42,182 nt of DNA. Source: DATAES01 sp036493595 (lineage in GTDB: Bacteria; Actinomycetota; Acidimicrobiia; Acidimicrobiales; JACDCH01). The stretch's first letter is position 1. Every line of letters starts with the position of its first letter. The notes below the pieces were generated by a model. That model made no database searches. It worked only from the letters and a program-made list of their open reading frames with translations, and had not been told where the DNA came from. The position numbers and the translations under genes are program-made. Positions 40,143-42,182 of the stretch are shown here, one piece after another. The stretch is from positions 1-42,182 of the forward strand of contig DASXPN010000097.1 of NCBI GenBank assembly GCA_036493595.1, in the 5' to 3' direction.

Positions 40143-40973
40143 TCAGTCGGCGCGCTCCTTGCGACAGCCATTGCGGAGCTCACCGATGTCACCGATGCGC
40201 GTCACGACGGTCTCGCCGTCGGCGAGGAATCGCGGCGGTGTGCGCGCCGCGCCGACCCCGCCCGGAGTGCCCGTGGCGATGATGTCACCGGGCTCGAGCG
40301 TGATGATCGACGAGATGTAGGAGACCAGCGCTTCGGGACCGAACACGAGATCGGCAGTGTCGGCCTTCTGCATCGTCTCCCCGTCGACCTCGCACACGAT
40401 CTCGTGCGACGGACCACCTGCTTCGTCGCGCGTGACGAGGTGCGGGCCGACCGGTGTCGTGCCTTCGAACATCTTTCCTTGCAGCCACTGCAGCGTCCGG
40501 TTCTGGAAGTCGCGCACCGACACGTCGTTGAGCACCGCGTAACCGGCGATGCACGACGCGGCCTCTTCGATCGAGACGTGACGCGCGTTCGCACCGACGA
40601 TCACCGCGAGCTCCGCCTCCCAGTCGGTCTTGTCCGACACGACCGGCAAGGTGATGTCGTCGTGCGCGCCGATAAGGGTGCGCCGGTACTTCGCGAACAA
40701 CGTCGGATAGTCGGGCAGCTCCCGACCCATCTCGAGGATGTGCTTGCGATAGTTGAGGCCGACGCACAACACCTTGTCCGGCCTCGGCACCACCGGCGCG
40801 TAGTCGAGATCGGCGGCCGGCCGGTGGGCACCATCCGCGCGCGCCGCCCACGTTCGCCAGTCGTCGCGACGCAACACTTCGCCGACGTCGGCTACGCCGA
40901 GCTCGATTGCCTCGTCGCCTTCGACCCGCACCGCCATCGTGCGTCCGTTGTCGCGGATGGTGGCCAGCCTCAT
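40143..40973 (-). CDS. Fumarylacetoacetate hydrolase family, probable fumarylpyruvate hydrolase
   Basis: 276 aa. FAH-family stretches are VLCVGLNYRKHILEMG, the metal-binding DWEAELAVIVG (Glu-x-Glu), YAVLNDVSVRDFQNR with a further Asp, and the C-terminal ISSIITLEPGDIIATGTPGGVG. The ATG overlaps the stop of the upstream dioxygenase (40970-40973, ATGA). In the gentisate pathway the ring-cleavage product, after isomerisation, is hydrolysed to fumarate and pyruvate by this family, so the neighbour favours fumarylpyruvate hydrolase over other members. Confidence 0.87.
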   Translation of the reverse strand: MRLATIRDNGRTMAVRVEGDEAIELGVADVGEVLRRDDWRTWAARADGAHRPAADLDYAPVVPRPDKVLCVGLNYRKHILEMGRELPDYPTLFAKYRRTLIGAHDDITLPVVSDKTDWEAELAVIVGANARHVSIEEAASCIAGYAVLNDVSVRDFQNRTLQWLQGKMFEGTTPVGPHLVTRDEAGGPSHEIVCEVDGETMQKADTADLVFGPEALVSYISSIITLEPGDIIATGTPGGVGAARTPPRFLADGETVVTRIGDIGELRNGCRKERAD

Positions 40974-42022
40974 GACGTTGCTCCTTCAGGGTTTGCGAGG
41001 TTCAGCATCTCGTACACCGGCGCGTCGGAGAACACGAACACGTCGAACCGTGAGCGGCCGCGGATGCGGACCTCGCACCACGACGGCACCGCGATCACAT
41101 CGCCGGCGACGACATCGGTGGCGCGGCCGTCGAGCTCGAACGTGCCGTCACCGTCGAACACCTGCCACACCGAGGATCCGACCGTGCGCGGCGGCGCGGT
41201 CGAGGCGCCTGCCGCCAGACGATGCATCTCCATCCGCATCGTGACGAGCGCGTCGTCCCCCGTTGCCGGATTCGTGAAACGCACGGCGGCGTGACCCGGG
41301 CCGGCGGCTCCGGCAGGGTCGAGCTCGAGTTGCGCGTCGAGCGCGGCATCGGTGTGCGCCCACCGGTAGGCCATCAACGGTGACGTCCTCGACGTCGGCG
41401 CGCCGATCGGCCGCAATCCGGGATGGCCCCACAGTCGCTCGTTGCGCGAGATCGTCGGTGTCGATCGGTCCCTGACCTCGTCAGGGCCGAACTCGAAGAA
41501 CCCGGCATCGAGTGAGGACACCAGCGGGATGTCGAGACCGTCGAGCCACACCATCGGCGCACTCGCGGTGTTGTGGTGCTCGTGCCAGCGCCAACCCGCG
41601 GTCAGCAAGAGGTCGCCACGGCGCATCGCGACGGGATCGCCGTCCACCACCGTCCACACACCTTCACCTTCGAGCACGAAGCGGAACGCACTCTGCGCGT
41701 GGCGGTGCGCGGGCGCCACTTCATTCGGTCCGAGGTATTGCACTGCCGCCCACAAGGTCGGCGTGGCGTACGGCTCGCCCTTGATGCCCGGGTTCGCATA
41801 CGCGATGGCGCGGCGCTCACCACCACGGCCCACGGGCACGAGATCACCGGCGCGCGCCGCCAGCGGACGAACGTCGCTCCAGCGCCACACGTGCGCTTGC
41901 GCGCGGGGATTGGGAACCGCCGGCATCAGGTCGGCGCGTTGCGTCCACAACGGCATGAGACGGTTCGCCGCGAAGTCCGCGTAGAGCGCGACGAGGGCGG
42001 CATCGTCGATCGAGTTCGACAC
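40970..42022 (-). CDS. Gentisate 1,2-dioxygenase-like bicupin
   Basis: 350 aa from GTG 42022. Two cupin domains: the N-terminal one has the metal-ligand region PAHRHAQSAFRFVLEGEGVWTVVDGDPVAMRRGDLLLT with HEHHN, and the C-terminal one is GSSVWQVFDGDGTFELDGRATDVVAGDVIAVPSW. The layout and length fit gentisate dioxygenase, which opens gentisate to maleylpyruvate using Fe(II) and O2. The partner hydrolase follows with a 4-nt overlap. No isomerase is adjacent; a maleylpyruvate-isomerase-family gene lies at 11727. Confidence 0.85.
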   Translation of the reverse strand: MSNSIDDAALVALYADFAANRLMPLWTQRADLMPAVPNPRAQAHVWRWSDVRPLAARAGDLVPVGRGGERRAIAYANPGIKGEPYATPTLWAAVQYLGPNEVAPAHRHAQSAFRFVLEGEGVWTVVDGDPVAMRRGDLLLTAGWRWHEHHNTASAPMVWLDGLDIPLVSSLDAGFFEFGPDEVRDRSTPTISRNERLWGHPGLRPIGAPTSRTSPLMAYRWAHTDAALDAQLELDPAGAAGPGHAAVRFTNPATGDDALVTMRMEMHRLAAGASTAPPRTVGSSVWQVFDGDGTFELDGRATDVVAGDVIAVPSWCEVRIRGRSRFDVFVFSDAPVYEMLNLANPEGATS

Positions 42023-42025
42023 TGC

Positions 42026-42052
42026 GCTCAGTATCCCATCGACCTCCAGGTC
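42026..42052 (-). promoter_or_regulatory. Possible promoter and dyad of the gentisate operon
   Basis: On the minus strand, GATACT (42030-42035) lies 7 nt before GTG 42022, and a TTGAGA-like -35 is about 15 nt further up. Between them is GACCT-GG-AGGTC (plus strand 42041-42052), an inverted repeat placed where a repressor would block the promoter. Confidence 0.35.
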
Positions 42053-42059
42053 TCAACGC

Positions 42060-42182
42060 CGTCCCACGCCGCTCCCTCGCCGCCGCCCTCACCGCCGCCG
42101 CTCTCCCCGCCGCCCTCGCCGCCGCCGCTCCCGCCCGCCGCCGCTCCCGCCCGCCCGCGCACACACGCTCTCTCGCCGCGCA
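42060..42182. other. Low-complexity GCC/CCG-rich DNA at the window end
   Basis: About 120 bases built of GCC, CTC and CCG runs. One plus-strand frame reads as a signal-peptide-like Ala/Leu run (RRSLAAALTAAALPAALAAAAPA shortened here to its character: Arg-Arg, then Ala/Leu), but it has no ATG, GTG or TTG start before it. It may be the 5' part of a gene that continues past the edge, or a simple repeat. Confidence 0.3.

Noticed and set aside
41844..42164. 106-codon minus-strand frame upstream of the dioxygenase
   Set aside because: It arises from the GCC/CCG simple-sequence tract and out-of-frame dioxygenase codons; composition is only Arg/Ala/Gly.

Overview
The window is GC-rich, densely coded DNA from a high-GC actinobacterium. 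A member of the Acidimicrobiia is my best guess, not proven. Supporting signs are a mycothiol-dependent-enzyme family member, an F420-type (deazaflavin) oxidoreductase, a DUF7144 membrane protein, DHA2-type MFS and MerR pairs, many GTG/TTG starts, frequent ATGA/GTGA gene overlaps, and many starts without a Shine-Dalgarno sequence whose promoter sits so that transcription would begin at the start codon (leaderless). No tRNA, rRNA, CRISPR array or insertion sequence was seen, and no gene-free gap exceeds 300 bases.

Region 1 (about 0-11.7 kb) is an envelope/stress cluster around a large ATP-binding LuxR (LAL/MalT-type) regulator. It holds a two-TM potassium channel, a DUF1269-like protein coupled to a multi-TM protein, small membrane proteins, two PLDc_N/SHOCT paralogues, a YihY/BrkB protein, a DUF7144 protein and a Thr-rich lipoprotein. 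Eight of these promoters carry the same 17-bp inverted repeat (consensus TCAYCC-N5-GGRTGA). In each case the repeat ends exactly 22 nt before a -10-like hexamer, which lies 6-9 nt from a start codon that lacks a clear ribosome-binding site. I regard this as a candidate undescribed regulon and the main discovery of the window. A radical-SAM sulfatase-maturase-like gene, an orphan ParA-like ATPase and a deazaflavin oxidoreductase are interspersed.

Region 2 (11.7-17.3 kb) has a maleylpyruvate-isomerase-family enzyme, a two-gene membrane operon, two divergent DUF3048 lipoproteins (a duplication) with a long leader before one of them, a SAM methyltransferase coupled to the second, and a protein fusing a possible ribbon-helix-helix segment to Clp_N repeats.

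Region 3 (17.3-26.3 kb) is metabolic and transport: a MerR regulator, cystathionine gamma-synthase and cystathionine beta-synthase (transsulfuration), a DapC-like aminotransferase, then a TetR-regulated heterodimeric ABC exporter whose two subunits show complementary degeneration of one ATP site. A 7-codon ORF links the two ABC genes by overlapping both.

Region 4 (26.3-36.7 kb) has an enoyl-CoA hydratase / amine oxidase / HTH-only LuxR set on the minus strand, an MFS-MerR operon with strong palindromes in its promoter, an orphan DNA methyltransferase with an extra C-terminal domain, a CrtI-like flavoprotein, a YceI protein and a secreted protein that appears to join a PHM-like copper fold to a cupredoxin.

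Region 5 (36.7 kb to the end) has a secreted S53 acid protease, a DABB-like hypothetical protein and a gentisate-type dioxygenase/fumarylpyruvate-hydrolase pair. The last 120 bases are low-complexity GCC-rich DNA. Two copies of a 51-bp nested palindrome, in opposite orientation, lie about 10 kb apart in intergenic DNA.
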